The position numbers were made by a program, and so were the translations under genes. Positions 26,776 through 36,305 of a stretch of 64,000 nucleotides of DNA are shown one piece after another. The stretch is taken from the NCBI RefSeq assembly GCF_025152525.1, contig NZ_JALXXL010000007.1, positions 71,204-135,203 on the forward strand. The letters run 5' to 3'. Numbering within the stretch: the first letter of the stretch is position 1; each line of letters starts with the position of its first letter. The notes beneath the pieces are model-generated. The model was not told the origin of the DNA. It saw only the letters and a program-made list of their open reading frames with translations, and did not search any database. The stretch comes from Corynebacterium sp. p3-SID1056 (lineage in GTDB: Bacteria > Actinomycetota > Actinomycetes > Mycobacteriales > Mycobacteriaceae).

Positions 26776-28416
26776 TTACGGGCCAAGCAGTCGTTGCGTT
26801 CCGTCAGTGTAGAGGAGCACTCGCCCATCTCGATTCGGAAAGAGCACCGGAATTCCATTTGGCGTCACCACCGGGTAGCTGTGTGGCCGCCCGCCTTCCA
26901 ACACCACCACGATTTCCGTTCCCGCTGGAATAGGCTCGACGTCTTCCTTTGTCTCGACCACGTGTGCTCGCAGTGTCATTGGATCAACAGTGCGTGCGGA
27001 GTGAAACGGCACGTTGCAGCTGATCAGCAGCACGGTCGTCAGGGCAAGGGTAGCCCGCGGTCGACGGAGCAAAAACCCAGCGAGGATCCAGCCATAGCCC
27101 ACCAGCACTACCGGTGGAGACGCGCGTACCGTTGCGGAAGGAAGGTCCGCACCAAACGATGCGACAGCGTGCACCCACCATGCGAGAGGCTCAACCAACC
27201 ACAGCACTATTGCTTCTACGCCACCTGGCAACAGGGAGAGCACACAAGCGAGCAGCCCCAGCACGGTTATCGGTGGCACGACGGGAGCAACGAGCACGTT
27301 CGCAGCAACGGAAACGAGGGAGACCTGTCCAGCCATGAGCGCGATGATCGGCATCGTTGCAATGTCGGCAGCAATCGCGACAGCAAGCGCCCGCACCACA
27401 ATGTCCGGCCATTGGGTAAAGGCAAGCGCGCGGTACAGCAAAGGGGAAAGCGCGACGATCCCAGCCGTCGCGGCAACCGAAAGCGCAAACCCAAAGTTGA
27501 CCGCGAGGTCAGGGTCGACCAGGACAAGGCCGATGATCGAAAGGCAAAGCGCGTGGATCGGCTCCGTGCTCGTCGAAGCCATGATGGCTGTCAGACCGAC
27601 CAGACCAGTTACCGAGGCCCGCAACACGCTCGGTTCTGGACCTACCAAACCGGCGAAGAGGAGCAACGACCCCGCAGCGGCGGCAAGGCGATAGCGTAGC
27701 CCGAAGCCTAGAAGGGTCGCGATGATCACCGCTGCGCTTGTGACAATAGCGACGTTTGAACCAGACACGGCCGACAGATGCGATAAGCCCGTATCGATAT
27801 ACGTCTGCTGCTCAGCGTCGCTCTGCGAGCTTGTATCGCCAAGCACCATCCCCGGGATCAGCCCGCGCGTTGCTTCGCCAACCTGTGCCTGCACCGACTG
27901 GTCGAAGGTCGAACGCACGTGCTCCGCTAGCTTGGCCATCCCCTGCGGCCCCGCGAGCACTGCAATGTCTCCATTTATCGTTACCGCGCCTACGCCGGGA
28001 ACCGTAGATTCCCCGAGCGCACCAATGACCTCGACGTGAGCGCCAGGCACCGCGTGCGGTGGGAGCTTTTCCGAGAACGCAGGGATGGCAGCCGGATAGC
28101 CTTCGACGTGAATCCGGGTCAGATAGCCGCCACTTGCAAGCTCACGTGGATGCCCGCTGATGGTTCCTACCACACCCTTCGGCACCTGCCCGGACTGTTC
28201 CCAACGGTGAGCGAGCACACCGCGCAAGTGGGTACCCAGCGTGGATGCTATCCCCAGTCCCGCAACGAGAATTGCCTGACCGTACTGCCTGTAGAGCACG
28301 CCCGCGCAAGCTCCTGCGGCGAGCGCTCCCCCGGCCCACACAGGCCCCCAAAGCAAACAGCACAGCGCACCAGCCCAAACCCCAATTGCCGCTGGTACGA
28401 GCCGAAGTTCCTGCAC
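26776..28416 (-). CDS. comEC: ComEC/Rec2 DNA translocation channel, short form
   Basis: Polytopic membrane protein of 546 residues starting with GTG two bases after the comEA stop. The N-terminal helices and OB-like segment (about 60-165) are followed by the competence domain, with the signature TGLSHLSAVSGSNVAIV near residue 210 and about eight further helices. It ends at about residue 546 without the metallo-beta-lactamase domain present in the long form of ComEC. In transformable bacteria the protein passes single-stranded DNA into the cytosol. Natural transformation is not established for most corynebacteria, so the actual role is open. Confidence 0.92.
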   Translation of the reverse strand: MQELRLVPAAIGVWAGALCCLLWGPVWAGGALAAGACAGVLYRQYGQAILVAGLGIASTLGTHLRGVLAHRWEQSGQVPKGVVGTISGHPRELASGGYLTRIHVEGYPAAIPAFSEKLPPHAVPGAHVEVIGALGESTVPGVGAVTINGDIAVLAGPQGMAKLAEHVRSTFDQSVQAQVGEATRGLIPGMVLGDTSSQSDAEQQTYIDTGLSHLSAVSGSNVAIVTSAAVIIATLLGFGLRYRLAAAAGSLLLFAGLVGPEPSVLRASVTGLVGLTAIMASTSTEPIHALCLSIIGLVLVDPDLAVNFGFALSVAATAGIVALSPLLYRALAFTQWPDIVVRALAVAIAADIATMPIIALMAGQVSLVSVAANVLVAPVVPPITVLGLLACVLSLLPGGVEAIVLWLVEPLAWWVHAVASFGADLPSATVRASPPVVLVGYGWILAGFLLRRPRATLALTTVLLISCNVPFHSARTVDPMTLRAHVVETKEDVEPIPAGTEIVVVLEGGRPHSYPVVTPNGIPVLFPNRDGRVLLYTDGTQRLLGP

Positions 28417-28418
28417 AA

Positions 28419-29078
28419 CTACGGCCCCACAAGCTCTTTGAGCGCCTCAAATTTCGCCGGACCGATGCCTTTGACATCCATGAGGTCTTCAGGCTTGGCA
28501 AATGGGCCGTTCGTCTCACGGTGCTGCACGATCGCCTGAGCCGTGGCCTCTCCTATGCCGGGTAAGGAGGTGAGTTCTGCGACGCTTGCGGTGTTAAGCG
28601 AGAGCACCCCCGATTCGGTACCAGCAGGTCCGCTGGCGTCTCTCGCGCCAGCTTCGCCGCTGGCACCCACAGCTGGTACTACAAGCTGTTGACCATCCAC
28701 GAGAAGCTGTGCTTGATTCAACGCGTAAATATCCGCCGCTGGCCGCGCAGAGGCTGCGTTGAGCGCATCCGCTACCCGCGCGCCGTCCGGCAGGGTGACT
28801 AACCCGGGGCGTTCCACCTCGCCCACGACGGAGACCACGATCTCTCCGCTCGCCGCGTTTTCCGTTTCTGTCGCTGTGGTATCCCAGGTCGGCGGCGAAT
28901 CAGGCGGGGCGGAGGTACGAAACAGCGCCCACACGCCAAGAGCCAGCAGTGCACACACAACGGCAATGACGGCGTGCTTGGGCGAGACGCTCAGTCGCGG
29001 TTTCGGGTATTCAACGTTGAGTAGGTCTTCTTCCCCAGTTGGGCGGGTGAGTTCTTTAATTCGCGTAAGAGTATCCAT
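28419..29078 (-). CDS. comEA: ComEA-like DNA-binding protein
   Basis: Membrane-anchored DNA receptor homologue of 219 residues. One helix (VIAVVCALLALGVWALF) near residue 40 anchors it, followed by a disordered linker, an SLBB domain (EIVVSVVGEVERPGLVTL and onward) and a C-terminal helix-hairpin-helix pair (LNTASVAELTSLPGIGEATA). A GTG two codons upstream (29084) is an alternative start, but the ATG at 29078 lies six bases after a TATGAT -10 box and would be leaderless. It leads the comEA-comEC-holA-ankyrin-LysE unit. Confidence 0.92.
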   Translation of the reverse strand: MDTLTRIKELTRPTGEEDLLNVEYPKPRLSVSPKHAVIAVVCALLALGVWALFRTSAPPDSPPTWDTTATETENAASGEIVVSVVGEVERPGLVTLPDGARVADALNAASARPAADIYALNQAQLLVDGQQLVVPAVGASGEAGARDASGPAGTESGVLSLNTASVAELTSLPGIGEATAQAIVQHRETNGPFAKPEDLMDVKGIGPAKFEALKELVGP

Positions 29079-29084
29079 AGTCAC

Positions 29085-29113
29085 ATCATACGAAACTCAC
29101 TCCAGTAATGGAA
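29085..29113 (-). promoter_or_regulatory. Promoter of the comEA-comEC-holA unit
   Basis: On the minus strand, TATGAT (29085-29090) and TTCCAT (29108-29113) are 17 bases apart. The -10 box ends six bases before the comEA ATG, so the transcript is probably leaderless. Confidence 0.6.
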
Positions 29114-29221
29114 GACCTCCGCGAAATAAATAAATAACGCACAGCGTAAATGAAACGCGTGGGGCGGAAGAGACAGCTGAGCACGCGCGGGCGTTCGGGC
29201 TACCTCACCAAACAGCACAAC

Positions 29222-30019
29222 CTAGGCATCGCGTTGCGAGGAGAACACCACCGAAAGCCCGATCGCTCCTTGCCCGGTGTGCACAGCAAGCACATCCACA
29301 AGCGGCTCAATAAGAATCCGAGAGCCATCCGGCAAAACCGCCTCGAGCGTGTCTGCAAGTTGATGCGCCGCCTCAGTCGCCCCGGTGTGTTGGATGGCGG
29401 CGAAGACCGGCTTCTCCCCAGCCCGCTCCATCACCAGCTCCGCCAACTTTGCAAAAGCCTTGGTCTGCGTCCGTGTCTTTCCGGCAAGTTCAAGCTTGCC
29501 TGCGTTAAGCCGAAGGATCGGCTTGGTTGCCAGCAGTGCTGCGGAAAGGACAGCGGTGCCCGTCGATAAGCGACCGCTCTTGCGCAAATCATCAAGCTGA
29601 CTGAGGTAGAGCCACGTCTCCGAGCGCTCGATAGTAGAACGTGCCATCGCTTCGCACTCATCGAGGTTCGCGCCCTCGCGTGCGAGTGTCGCGGCCGCCA
29701 TTGCTGCAGCACCAATGCTCATCCCCGCAGTGTCAGTCTCCACTACGCGCACGGAGCCCGGAAACACTCCTGCGGCCTGAACCGCAGCCGACCAGGTCGA
29801 TGAGAAATGCTTCGACAAATGCAACGCGACGACGCCATCATCCCCGCCTCGCTCCAACTGCCGCGCATAACACGCCGCAAGCTCAATCGCGCTCAGCCCG
29901 CTTGTCGACGCCCCGTCGTCCCCATCCATCACATGAAGCGCGGCCTCAGTGATATCAAGCTCATGCAGCAATTCTTCCGACAAGCCCGCAGCGGAATCAA
30001 CCACGATGCGCACCGTCAT
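29222..30019 (-). CDS. DegV family fatty-acid-binding protein
   Basis: A 265-residue two-domain protein that binds a fatty acid; in some bacteria such proteins feed fatty acid kinase. Its start MTVRIVVDSAAGLSEELL carries the family D-S-A motif. Later motifs include a threonine/serine region DTAGMSIGAAAMAA and RKSGRLSTGTAVLSAALLATKPIL. The ATG overlaps the stop of the phosphatase gene by four bases. The rare TTA codon in GRLSTG comes from a near copy of the repeated 12-mer. Confidence 0.92.
   Translation of the reverse strand: MTVRIVVDSAAGLSEELLHELDITEAALHVMDGDDGASTSGLSAIELAACYARQLERGGDDGVVALHLSKHFSSTWSAAVQAAGVFPGSVRVVETDTAGMSIGAAAMAAATLAREGANLDECEAMARSTIERSETWLYLSQLDDLRKSGRLSTGTAVLSAALLATKPILRLNAGKLELAGKTRTQTKAFAKLAELVMERAGEKPVFAAIQHTGATEAAHQLADTLEAVLPDGSRILIEPLVDVLAVHTGQGAIGLSVVFSSQRDA
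29561..29571 (+). repeat. Near copy of the 12-mer (11 of 12)
   Basis: CGTCGATAAGC preceded by C instead of G. Its complement places a TTA leucine codon in the DegV gene. Confidence 0.5.
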
Positions 30020-30678
30020 GGACCCACCAGCCCCTGATTCCAAGCCTCCAGGTACCACTGCACCGTATCACCGTCATCACCGTCGTCTGCCCCTTGAGTG
30101 CCAAACCTCGGCAGCGCGTACAGGCGTGCGGTGTTTGTGTTACCCAGGCTCTTAAACAGCGGGTACTGCGCAACGTCGAAGCCCAGCAGACTGGCCGTCA
30201 GCGCCGAAATAGTCCCGCCATGCGCCACCAACAGCACCGCCGAGTCGCCCCAGTCGGCGTAGTCTGCAATAAGCTCGTCCACCACGGGACGAGCGCGCTG
30301 CGCCACTTGAACACGACTCTCCCCCTCCGGCGGTGACCATGTCGCGTCGTTGCGCCACAGCGCCCGAGCCCCTGGGAAAGCACCATCAACCTCTTCGTGC
30401 GACTTACCTTGCCAACGTCCGAGGTGCGTTTCCCGCAGTCGAGCATCTGTATGCACCGGCACCCCTACGGTTTTGGCAATGATCTCAGCGGTGTCGGCGG
30501 CGCGCGAAAGATCGGAGGACACAATTTTCGACACCCCCAAGTCCGATACCATGTCCGCAGCAGCACGCGCCTGCGCAAGCCCGGTCTCGGACAATTGCGT
30601 ATCGAGGTGTCCTTGCATCCTCCGGGTTGCGTTATACACAGTTTGCCCATGCCGCAGCATGATGAGACGGCGCTGCAT
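30016..30678 (-). CDS. Histidine phosphatase, GpgP-like
   Basis: Cytosolic phosphatase of 220 residues in the phosphoglycerate mutase superfamily. The phospho-accepting histidine is in LIMLRHGQTVYN near residue 10 and the second histidine in LLVAHGGT; ETHLGRWQGKSHEEV is the usual glutamate region. In Mycobacterium tuberculosis the gene in this position next to rsfS and nadD (Rv2419c) is glucosyl-3-phosphoglycerate phosphatase, so the same role in methylglucose polysaccharide or glucosylglycerate metabolism is the best guess. GGAGGA precedes the ATG. It is coupled to the DegV gene. Confidence 0.85.
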   Translation of the reverse strand: MQRRLIMLRHGQTVYNATRRMQGHLDTQLSETGLAQARAAADMVSDLGVSKIVSSDLSRAADTAEIIAKTVGVPVHTDARLRETHLGRWQGKSHEEVDGAFPGARALWRNDATWSPPEGESRVQVAQRARPVVDELIADYADWGDSAVLLVAHGGTISALTASLLGFDVAQYPLFKSLGNTNTARLYALPRFGTQGADDGDDGDTVQWYLEAWNQGLVGP

Positions 30679-30741
30679 CGGTGTTCCTCCTTACAGTAGT
30701 GGGCAGATCAAGGGGCGAATTCTCTGAAAACCTGCCGGAGC

Positions 30742-31197
30742 CTAGTCGTCGTCCTCCGGGATCTCACCCGCAAGTGGTAGGTCTTCGAGATCTTCCACCC
30801 CGCGTACCTCAGTGAATTCTTCCGGCCGCTGATACGGCTCAACGCCCTCAACCGCAATAACCGGGCAGTCCGCGTACAAACGGTCCAGCCCGTAGAATTC
30901 GCGCTCCTGCTCCCTCTGCACATGCACGACAAAATCCCCGTAGTCCAACAAGACCCAGCGGAACTCGCGGTTACCTTCACGACGCTTCGGCTCCAGGCCT
31001 GCCTCGGTCAGCTCTGCTTCAACCTCGTCCACAATCGCCGCGACCTGGCGCTCATTATTCGCCGACACGACGACAAAAATATCCGTAATCCCCATCACCT
31101 GGGATACATCAAGCACGGCAATGTTCGTGCCGAGTTTCTCATCAGCGGCCTTCGCGGCGATGGTGGCTTGTTCAATAGAGATCTGCGCTGCGCTCAA
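30742..31197 (-). CDS. rsfS: Ribosomal silencing factor RsfS
   Basis: A 151-residue protein that binds ribosomal protein L14 and blocks subunit joining in nutrient limitation. The conserved core is IAVLDVSQVMGITDIFVVVSA and WVLLDYGDFVVHVQ (each read in part), ending with FYGLDRLYADCP. It has a C-terminal acidic extension of about 40 residues, usual in actinobacteria. The chosen start is a TTG with AAGGA eight bases before it. Another TTG ten codons upstream is possible. It follows nadD in the conserved nadD-rsfS-gpgP order. Confidence 0.93.
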   Translation of the reverse strand: MSAAQISIEQATIAAKAADEKLGTNIAVLDVSQVMGITDIFVVVSANNERQVAAIVDEVEAELTEAGLEPKRREGNREFRWVLLDYGDFVVHVQREQEREFYGLDRLYADCPVIAVEGVEPYQRPEEFTEVRGVEDLEDLPLAGEIPEDDD

Positions 31198-31272
31198 GAA
31201 ACAATTCCTTTTCAAGTACCAAGACAAAATGTAGCGACTTCATTGTCCCACGACAGGCGCGCGTAGTGCCAC

Positions 31273-31890
31273 TTACTGATAGAGCCGGTTCTTCGCGATG
31301 TACTGTACAACGCCATCCGGAACCAGGTACCACACCGGGCGCCCCTGCTGCGCACGCTCACGGCAGTCGGTCGAAGAAATAGCCATAGCTGGGATCTCGA
31401 TGAGATGTATACGGCGCTGAATTTCTTCCGGAAACATCTCTTCCGTCAGCTCATAGCCAGGGCGGGTCACACCAACAAACTCTGCAAGCTCAAACATTTC
31501 TTCCCAGTGCCGCCACGACATAATTGAGCTCAGTGCATCTGCGCCGGTGATGAAAAACAGCTTGGCGGAAGGGAACTGCTCCCGGAGATCCCGCAACGTA
31601 TCCAGCGTGTACGTGGGACCTCCCCGGTCAATGTCTACCCGCGAGACCGAAAAACGTGGGTTAGAAGCAGTGGCAACTACGCTCATCAAGTACCGGTCCT
31701 CCGCCGCGGTGATCTCCCGGTCCGCCTTCTGCCAGGGGTTGCCCGTCGGAACAAAGATCACCTCGTCTAAGGCAAACCTGTCGGCAACTTCACTCGCCGC
31801 CACGAGGTGGCCGTGGTGGATCGGGTCAAACGTGCCGCCCATAATCCCAATGCGGGAGGCACCGTTGAGCGAATCAGCAAACTCTTCCAT
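31273..31890 (-). CDS. nadD: Nicotinate-nucleotide adenylyltransferase
   Basis: Cytosolic NAD-synthesis enzyme of 205 residues that joins nicotinate mononucleotide to AMP. The nucleotidyltransferase motif [15 protein letters not shown] is at residues 15-30 and the closing motif [16 protein letters not shown] near residue 170. The ATG at 31890 is chosen; a GTG two codons upstream is an alternative. The cutinase gene lies 51 bases upstream on the same strand, and rsfS follows after 75 bases. Confidence 0.94.
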   Translation of the reverse strand: MEEFADSLNGASRIGIMGGTFDPIHHGHLVAASEVADRFALDEVIFVPTGNPWQKADREITAAEDRYLMSVVATASNPRFSVSRVDIDRGGPTYTLDTLRDLREQFPSAKLFFITGADALSSIMSWRHWEEMFELAEFVGVTRPGYELTEEMFPEEIQRRIHLIEIPAMAISSTDCRERAQQGRPVWYLVPDGVVQYIAKNRLYQ

Positions 31891-31941
31891 GCTCACCAGG
31901 CTACGCGGAGCCTAGAGCTCGGTAGCGCCACTGCCCCATGC

Positions 31942-32892
31942 TTAGCGGTAACGCACCTGATCCACGAACCTGCCGAAAGTGTCCGAGACCTGATTATCCC
32001 AGCGCGACGGCCAAATGTAGTAGCGCCCATGGTTGCCGCCATTGCCCTGGGAGGCGCGCAACGTCTGGATCGATAAATCACACACACCGTCCAACGGCAA
32101 GCAGTAATTCACGCGATTGCGGGTACCCGCAGCCGTCTTCATGTTAAACGGCAAAAAGCCCAGGATGCCGCCGGCGCCACCGCCGGCAACGCCGACCGTC
32201 GCCGGATCCCACGGAGCAGTGTTGGGGTTGCCGAAGTACACCACACCGGCGAGCTGTCCACGTCGCGCCAACTCGCGTTCATGCTCCAGCATGATCATGG
32301 CACCTTGCGAATAGCCGGACAGGATGTACTTCGGATGGCACCCGGTCGATCGCTCGTACCCATTGATCATCGCCATCACGCCAGTACGACCAACCTGCAC
32401 AGAGTCTAGGAACTCATTGCCGGCACGGACAGCCATGCGCAGCACAGGCATGCTGTACTGCACAGCCAAACCGAGCGCCTGCAGCGCAGTCGATGGCGCA
32501 ATGACATTCGGCACATCGTATTCCGGGTAGACAGCCGGATAGTAGCGCGGCTCAAGGCCGAGCACTTCCACGTCCTTCATCAGCGAATTTCCGCCATGAG
32601 TGGCACGGTACCGGCCTTCTGCATGGTGCAGGAACGCACGAATCGTCTGGCCTTCCCACCCGTTGGATACCCAGGGTGCCTGGGAAGAGTAACGGGTGCG
32701 GTAGATCTGGTCGTTCTGACCAGAACCACGCGCAGCCACAAACGCGACCGCCGGGCAACGATGCTGCGCCTCGGCTTGTGGGGCAGGAGCAATAGGGGCG
32801 ATTACCGCAGTAACTGCGGCAACAAAAGCGACAACGAGGGCGCTCACGCGAAGGCGCCATGAAGCATGGGAACGTAACACGACAATGAGCAT
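31942..32892 (-). CDS. Secreted cutinase-family hydrolase
   Basis: Exported alpha/beta hydrolase of 316 residues. A signal peptide (RLRVSALVVAFVAAVTAVIA) is followed by the mature start QHRCPAVAFVAARGSGQ, a cutinase-type N-terminus with a disulfide cysteine. The nucleophile is in ILSGYSQGAM, and the closing segment CDLSIQTL with a following histidine region matches the family. Mycolate-containing bacteria use such enzymes on lipids and mycolyl esters; the substrate is not known here. The start may be four codons later (GTG at 32880), because TATGCT at the ATG looks like a -10 box for a leaderless message. Confidence 0.85.
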   Translation of the reverse strand: MLIVVLRSHASWRLRVSALVVAFVAAVTAVIAPIAPAPQAEAQHRCPAVAFVAARGSGQNDQIYRTRYSSQAPWVSNGWEGQTIRAFLHHAEGRYRATHGGNSLMKDVEVLGLEPRYYPAVYPEYDVPNVIAPSTALQALGLAVQYSMPVLRMAVRAGNEFLDSVQVGRTGVMAMINGYERSTGCHPKYILSGYSQGAMIMLEHERELARRGQLAGVVYFGNPNTAPWDPATVGVAGGGAGGILGFLPFNMKTAAGTRNRVNYCLPLDGVCDLSIQTLRASQGNGGNHGRYYIWPSRWDNQVSDTFGRFVDQVRYR

Positions 32893-32923
32893 AGAGCCAG
32901 ACCGCCCCAATGTCTCATTAAGG

Positions 32924-34201
32924 TTACGGCCTGGTGTGCCCGGCACCCTCGACGACCCACTTTGTACTGGTCAATTCTGGCAGCCCCATCGGCCCGCGCG
33001 CGTGCAACTTCTGAGTAGAAATCCCGATTTCAGCACCCATTCCGTACTGCTCGCCGTCTGTGAACGCCGTGGAAGCATTAAGCACCACCGCCGCCGCATC
33101 CACTGCGTCGGCAAATCGCTGCAACGCACGAGCGCTGTCTGAAGCGATTGCCTCGGTGTGGCCGGTGCTGTATTCCGCGATATGTGCAATCGCTCCCTCC
33201 ACACCGTCGACCACTGCGCAAGCAATGTCGAGCGAGAGATACTCCTCTGCCCAATCAGCTTCCGTGGCAGCAGTAATCTCGCGAGCCCCAAACGCTGCGA
33301 GCGCGTCCACTTCTCCGTGGACTGTGACCGATGCGTCCTGCAGCGCTTCCACGACGCGGAGCTTGTCGGCATCCGGTAGCGCCGCGTCGAGAAGCACTGT
33401 CTCCGTGGCATTACACACCGAGCAGCGTCGTGTCTTGCCGTTGAGCAACATTGCGATTGCTGAATCCAGCGGAGCATCTTTATCGATATAGAAGTGGCAA
33501 TTGCCCGTTCCCGTCTCGATCGCCGGCACGGTCGCTCGCTGCACCACCGCGTCAATGAGTGAGGCACTACCGCGTGGGATGACCACATCCACCAAACCAC
33601 GAGCAGTGATGAGCGCCTGTACCGTTGCATGGCTCTCGCACGGCAAAAGCTGCACCGCTTCACGCGGAAGTCCTGCCCCCTCGAGCACATCCTGCAGTAC
33701 CGCCACTAACGCCGCGTTGGAATGCACAGCGGACTTCGAACCGCGTAAGAGCGCAACGTTGCCAGATTTCAAAGCGAGACCGAACGCATCAACGGTGACG
33801 TTCGGGCGAGCCTCGTACACCATCCCCATCACGCCAAGAGGGACGCGCACTTGTCGCAGCTTCAAACCGTTCGGCAGGGTACGCCCCTGCACGACATCCC
33901 CTACCGGGTCCGGCAGACTCGCGACCTGCACCAAACCATCGGCGATGCCGGCCACGCGATCGGCGTCAAGAGCCAAGCGATCAATGAGAGACTCGTCCAT
34001 TCCGGCCTCGCGGCCGGCCGCGATGTCCGCGCCGTTCGCCTCCAGGATTTCCGCGGTTCGTGCAACGAGCGACTCTGCCGCGGCACGCAGCACCGTGTTC
34101 TTCTCCGCCGTTGGCAGTTCGGCGAGCTGCGGCGCGACTCGCTTCGCGGCCTGCGCAAGCTCCTGCACGGTGCGAGTGTCACCTTGTGTGTCAGTGTTCA
34201 T
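32924..34201 (-). CDS. proA: Glutamate-5-semialdehyde dehydrogenase (gamma-glutamyl phosphate reductase)
   Basis: Second proline-synthesis enzyme, 425 residues, reducing gamma-glutamyl phosphate with NADPH. It shows [20 protein letters not shown] near residue 110 and the catalytic cysteine region [18 protein letters not shown]. The C-terminal segment [22 protein letters not shown] is diagnostic. The ATG five codons into the open frame is chosen. It follows the dehydrogenase gene after one base, keeping the proB-dehydrogenase-proA order known from C. glutamicum. Confidence 0.97.
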   Translation of the reverse strand: MNTDTQGDTRTVQELAQAAKRVAPQLAELPTAEKNTVLRAAAESLVARTAEILEANGADIAAGREAGMDESLIDRLALDADRVAGIADGLVQVASLPDPVGDVVQGRTLPNGLKLRQVRVPLGVMGMVYEARPNVTVDAFGLALKSGNVALLRGSKSAVHSNAALVAVLQDVLEGAGLPREAVQLLPCESHATVQALITARGLVDVVIPRGSASLIDAVVQRATVPAIETGTGNCHFYIDKDAPLDSAIAMLLNGKTRRCSVCNATETVLLDAALPDADKLRVVEALQDASVTVHGEVDALAAFGAREITAATEADWAEEYLSLDIACAVVDGVEGAIAHIAEYSTGHTEAIASDSARALQRFADAVDAAAVVLNASTAFTDGEQYGMGAEIGISTQKLHARGPMGLPELTSTKWVVEGAGHTRP

Positions 34202-34202
34202 G

Positions 34203-35132
34203 TCAGTACCCCGCATTCACGTCAACTTCGGTTCGCATGTGTTTCCCTCCGGCAAACAGCTCCCAGTTTTCCACCGCGAGCGCACCAACCCGGCGCTCCA
34301 TAAACCGTGGAATGTTGGCAGTGTGTGGTGTGATGACGACGTTGTCCATGTCCCACAATGCGTGATCGGCTGGCAAAGGCTCTGGATCAGTGACGTCCAG
34401 GCCCGCACCTGCAATGGTGCCGTTACGCAGCGCTTCCGTCAGTGCCTCGGTATCGATCAGGCCACCGCGCCCGACGTTCACCACAACTGCGTTCGATGGC
34501 ATGACCGCAAGCACGTCATTGTTTACGAGATGCTTCGTGTCCGGGGTGAGCGGCGCCAGTAGGACAAAGTATTCGTGCTCTGCCCACACTTGCGACATCG
34601 CTTCAGTGTTGGACATCGCGATAGTTCGCGACGCTCCCTCTACCGCGCGACCAGAGCGGTTTACAGCCGTCACTTCCATGCCGAAGGGAGCGAGAAACTC
34701 AATCAGCTTCTTGCCGATGCCGCCAGCACCAATCAGAGCCAATTTCTTGTTGTCGAAGAGAAATTCAGTCTCCTCAAAAAGCTGGTCCTGGTTCCACTCC
34801 CGTCGCACCGCGTTATGCCGGTGCGAGACCGCAAGCAACAGTGCAAGTGTCGACTCAGCCACGGTGTCGTCGTAGACCCCGGCAGCGTTTGCAAAGCGCA
34901 CTCCAGTAGCAGCGTGCTTCGCTAAAATCCCTGCATCAAGGAGCTGCTCGACGCCGGCGTAGCCGATTTGCACAACCTTCACGCTCTCCGGCAGCGTATC
35001 CGGAAAGTCTTTCGGGCCGCCCCGGAACACAACCATGTCCGGATTGTCGGCCAGGTCAACCATTTCGTGGCCGGCCGCCGCAAGATCCGCGACCGAGGCC
35101 TCCCACGGGGACGGAAGAAAAGCAAACCTCAT
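34203..35132 (-). CDS. D-isomer-specific 2-hydroxyacid dehydrogenase
   Basis: NAD(P)-dependent oxidoreductase of 309 residues. The Rossmann motif is [21 protein letters not shown] near residue 135 (glycine-rich part LIGAGGIG). Catalytic residues are arginine in [16 protein letters not shown], glutamate in [15 protein letters not shown] and histidine in VITPHTAN. The start is placed at [10 protein letters not shown], where the domain begins; the frame is open further upstream into proB. The position between proB and proA matches the uncharacterised dehydrogenase gene of C. glutamicum. A role in proline synthesis is not established. Confidence 0.92.
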   Translation of the reverse strand: MRFAFLPSPWEASVADLAAAGHEMVDLADNPDMVVFRGGPKDFPDTLPESVKVVQIGYAGVEQLLDAGILAKHAATGVRFANAAGVYDDTVAESTLALLLAVSHRHNAVRREWNQDQLFEETEFLFDNKKLALIGAGGIGKKLIEFLAPFGMEVTAVNRSGRAVEGASRTIAMSNTEAMSQVWAEHEYFVLLAPLTPDTKHLVNNDVLAVMPSNAVVVNVGRGGLIDTEALTEALRNGTIAGAGLDVTDPEPLPADHALWDMDNVVITPHTANIPRFMERRVGALAVENWELFAGGKHMRTEVDVNAGY

Positions 35133-35148
35133 GCCACTACCGTAGTCG

Positions 35149-36294
35149 TTACAATCGACTCGCGTAGTGAGATAGATAATCCGCATGGACGACCGGGCGT
35201 CGCTTATCTTCTGCGAGCTCCGAGGTGTGCTTGCCACACATACTGGTGAGTTCCGTCGCGTCGTAGGCGACCTCACCGCGCCCAATTACTTCCGAATCGG
35301 GGCCAAGAATCTCAACAATATCGCCAGCATGGAATTCTCCTTCAATGCCGGTGATCCCTACCGCGAGCAAGCTCGTTCCTCCACGCGTCACCGCTTCGAC
35401 AGCCCCCGCATCCAGGCGAATAATCCCTTCTGCATCCGCGGCATAGAGTGCCCAAAACTTCCAGGCACGCAACTGTGAAGCCGGCCGTGTGTGGAACACC
35501 GTGCCGCAGTCTGCGCTCTCCAGCGCTTGGGCAATACTGCTTGCCGACGTCAACAGCACCGGCACCCCACCCCGTGTTGCTAACCGCGCCGCAGACACTT
35601 TTGCTGCCATGCCACCGGTACCAAACACTCCACCGTCACCGGCTGCTACGCCCTCAAGGTCTCGCCCGCTACGCACCTCAGTGAGCATTTGCGCTGCCGG
35701 GTCTGCGGGGCTGCGATCGTACAATCCGTCAACGTCGGAAAGCAGAACAAGCGCGTCGGCGGAAGTCAGCGTCGCCACGATTGCTGAGAGCCGATCGTTG
35801 TCTCCGAAGCGCATCTCCGAGGTGGCTACGGTGTCGTTCTCGTTGACAATCGGCACAGCCCCCAACTGCCGCAGCCGATCAATAGTGCGTTGCGCGTTCC
35901 TAGCCCTTTCACGCACTCCGGCATCAGCTTGCGTAAGGAGAACTTGCCCAGCAGTCCGGCCATAGCGAGCAAATGACGCGCCCCACGCCTGCGCAAGGTG
36001 AACCTGGCCTATCGCGGACGCAGCCTGCTTTGTGGCGAGATCACGTGGTCGTTGCGACAGCCCTAGCGGTGCCATCCCCGCCGCGATCGAGCCGGAGGAC
36101 ACCACAATGATGTCGGTGCCTGCGCTCATCCGAGCATGCATAGCGTCGACAAGCGCATCAATTTTTTCGGTGCTCACAGATGAGTCCGTGTTGACCAGTG
36201 AGCTCGAACCAATCTTGACCACGATCCTTCGCGCACTGGCAATGTGTGCGCGAAGCTCGGACTCGGAAAGGTTGGGGTTTAAGGCAGCAGGCAT
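35149..36294 (-). CDS. proB: Glutamate 5-kinase
   Basis: First proline-synthesis enzyme, 381 residues, phosphorylating the gamma-carboxyl of glutamate and subject to proline inhibition. The kinase domain starts [14 protein letters not shown] and includes [30 protein letters not shown] and [14 protein letters not shown]-terminal PUA domain begins near residue 275 ([21 protein letters not shown] and onward). The ATG at 36294 is taken; a TTG two codons upstream also exists. It lies 11 bases after obg. Confidence 0.97.
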   Translation of the reverse strand: MPAALNPNLSESELRAHIASARRIVVKIGSSSLVNTDSSVSTEKIDALVDAMHARMSAGTDIIVVSSGSIAAGMAPLGLSQRPRDLATKQAASAIGQVHLAQAWGASFARYGRTAGQVLLTQADAGVRERARNAQRTIDRLRQLGAVPIVNENDTVATSEMRFGDNDRLSAIVATLTSADALVLLSDVDGLYDRSPADPAAQMLTEVRSGRDLEGVAAGDGGVFGTGGMAAKVSAARLATRGGVPVLLTSASSIAQALESADCGTVFHTRPASQLRAWKFWALYAADAEGIIRLDAGAVEAVTRGGTSLLAVGITGIEGEFHAGDIVEILGPDSEVIGRGEVAYDATELTSMCGKHTSELAEDKRRPVVHADYLSHYASRL

Positions 36295-36305
36295 AGGCAA
36301 CCAGT

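Noticed and set aside
35190..35206. GGGCGTCGCTTATC at the end of proB as another 12-mer copy
   Set aside because: The second half runs in the opposite sense, so it does not match either form.
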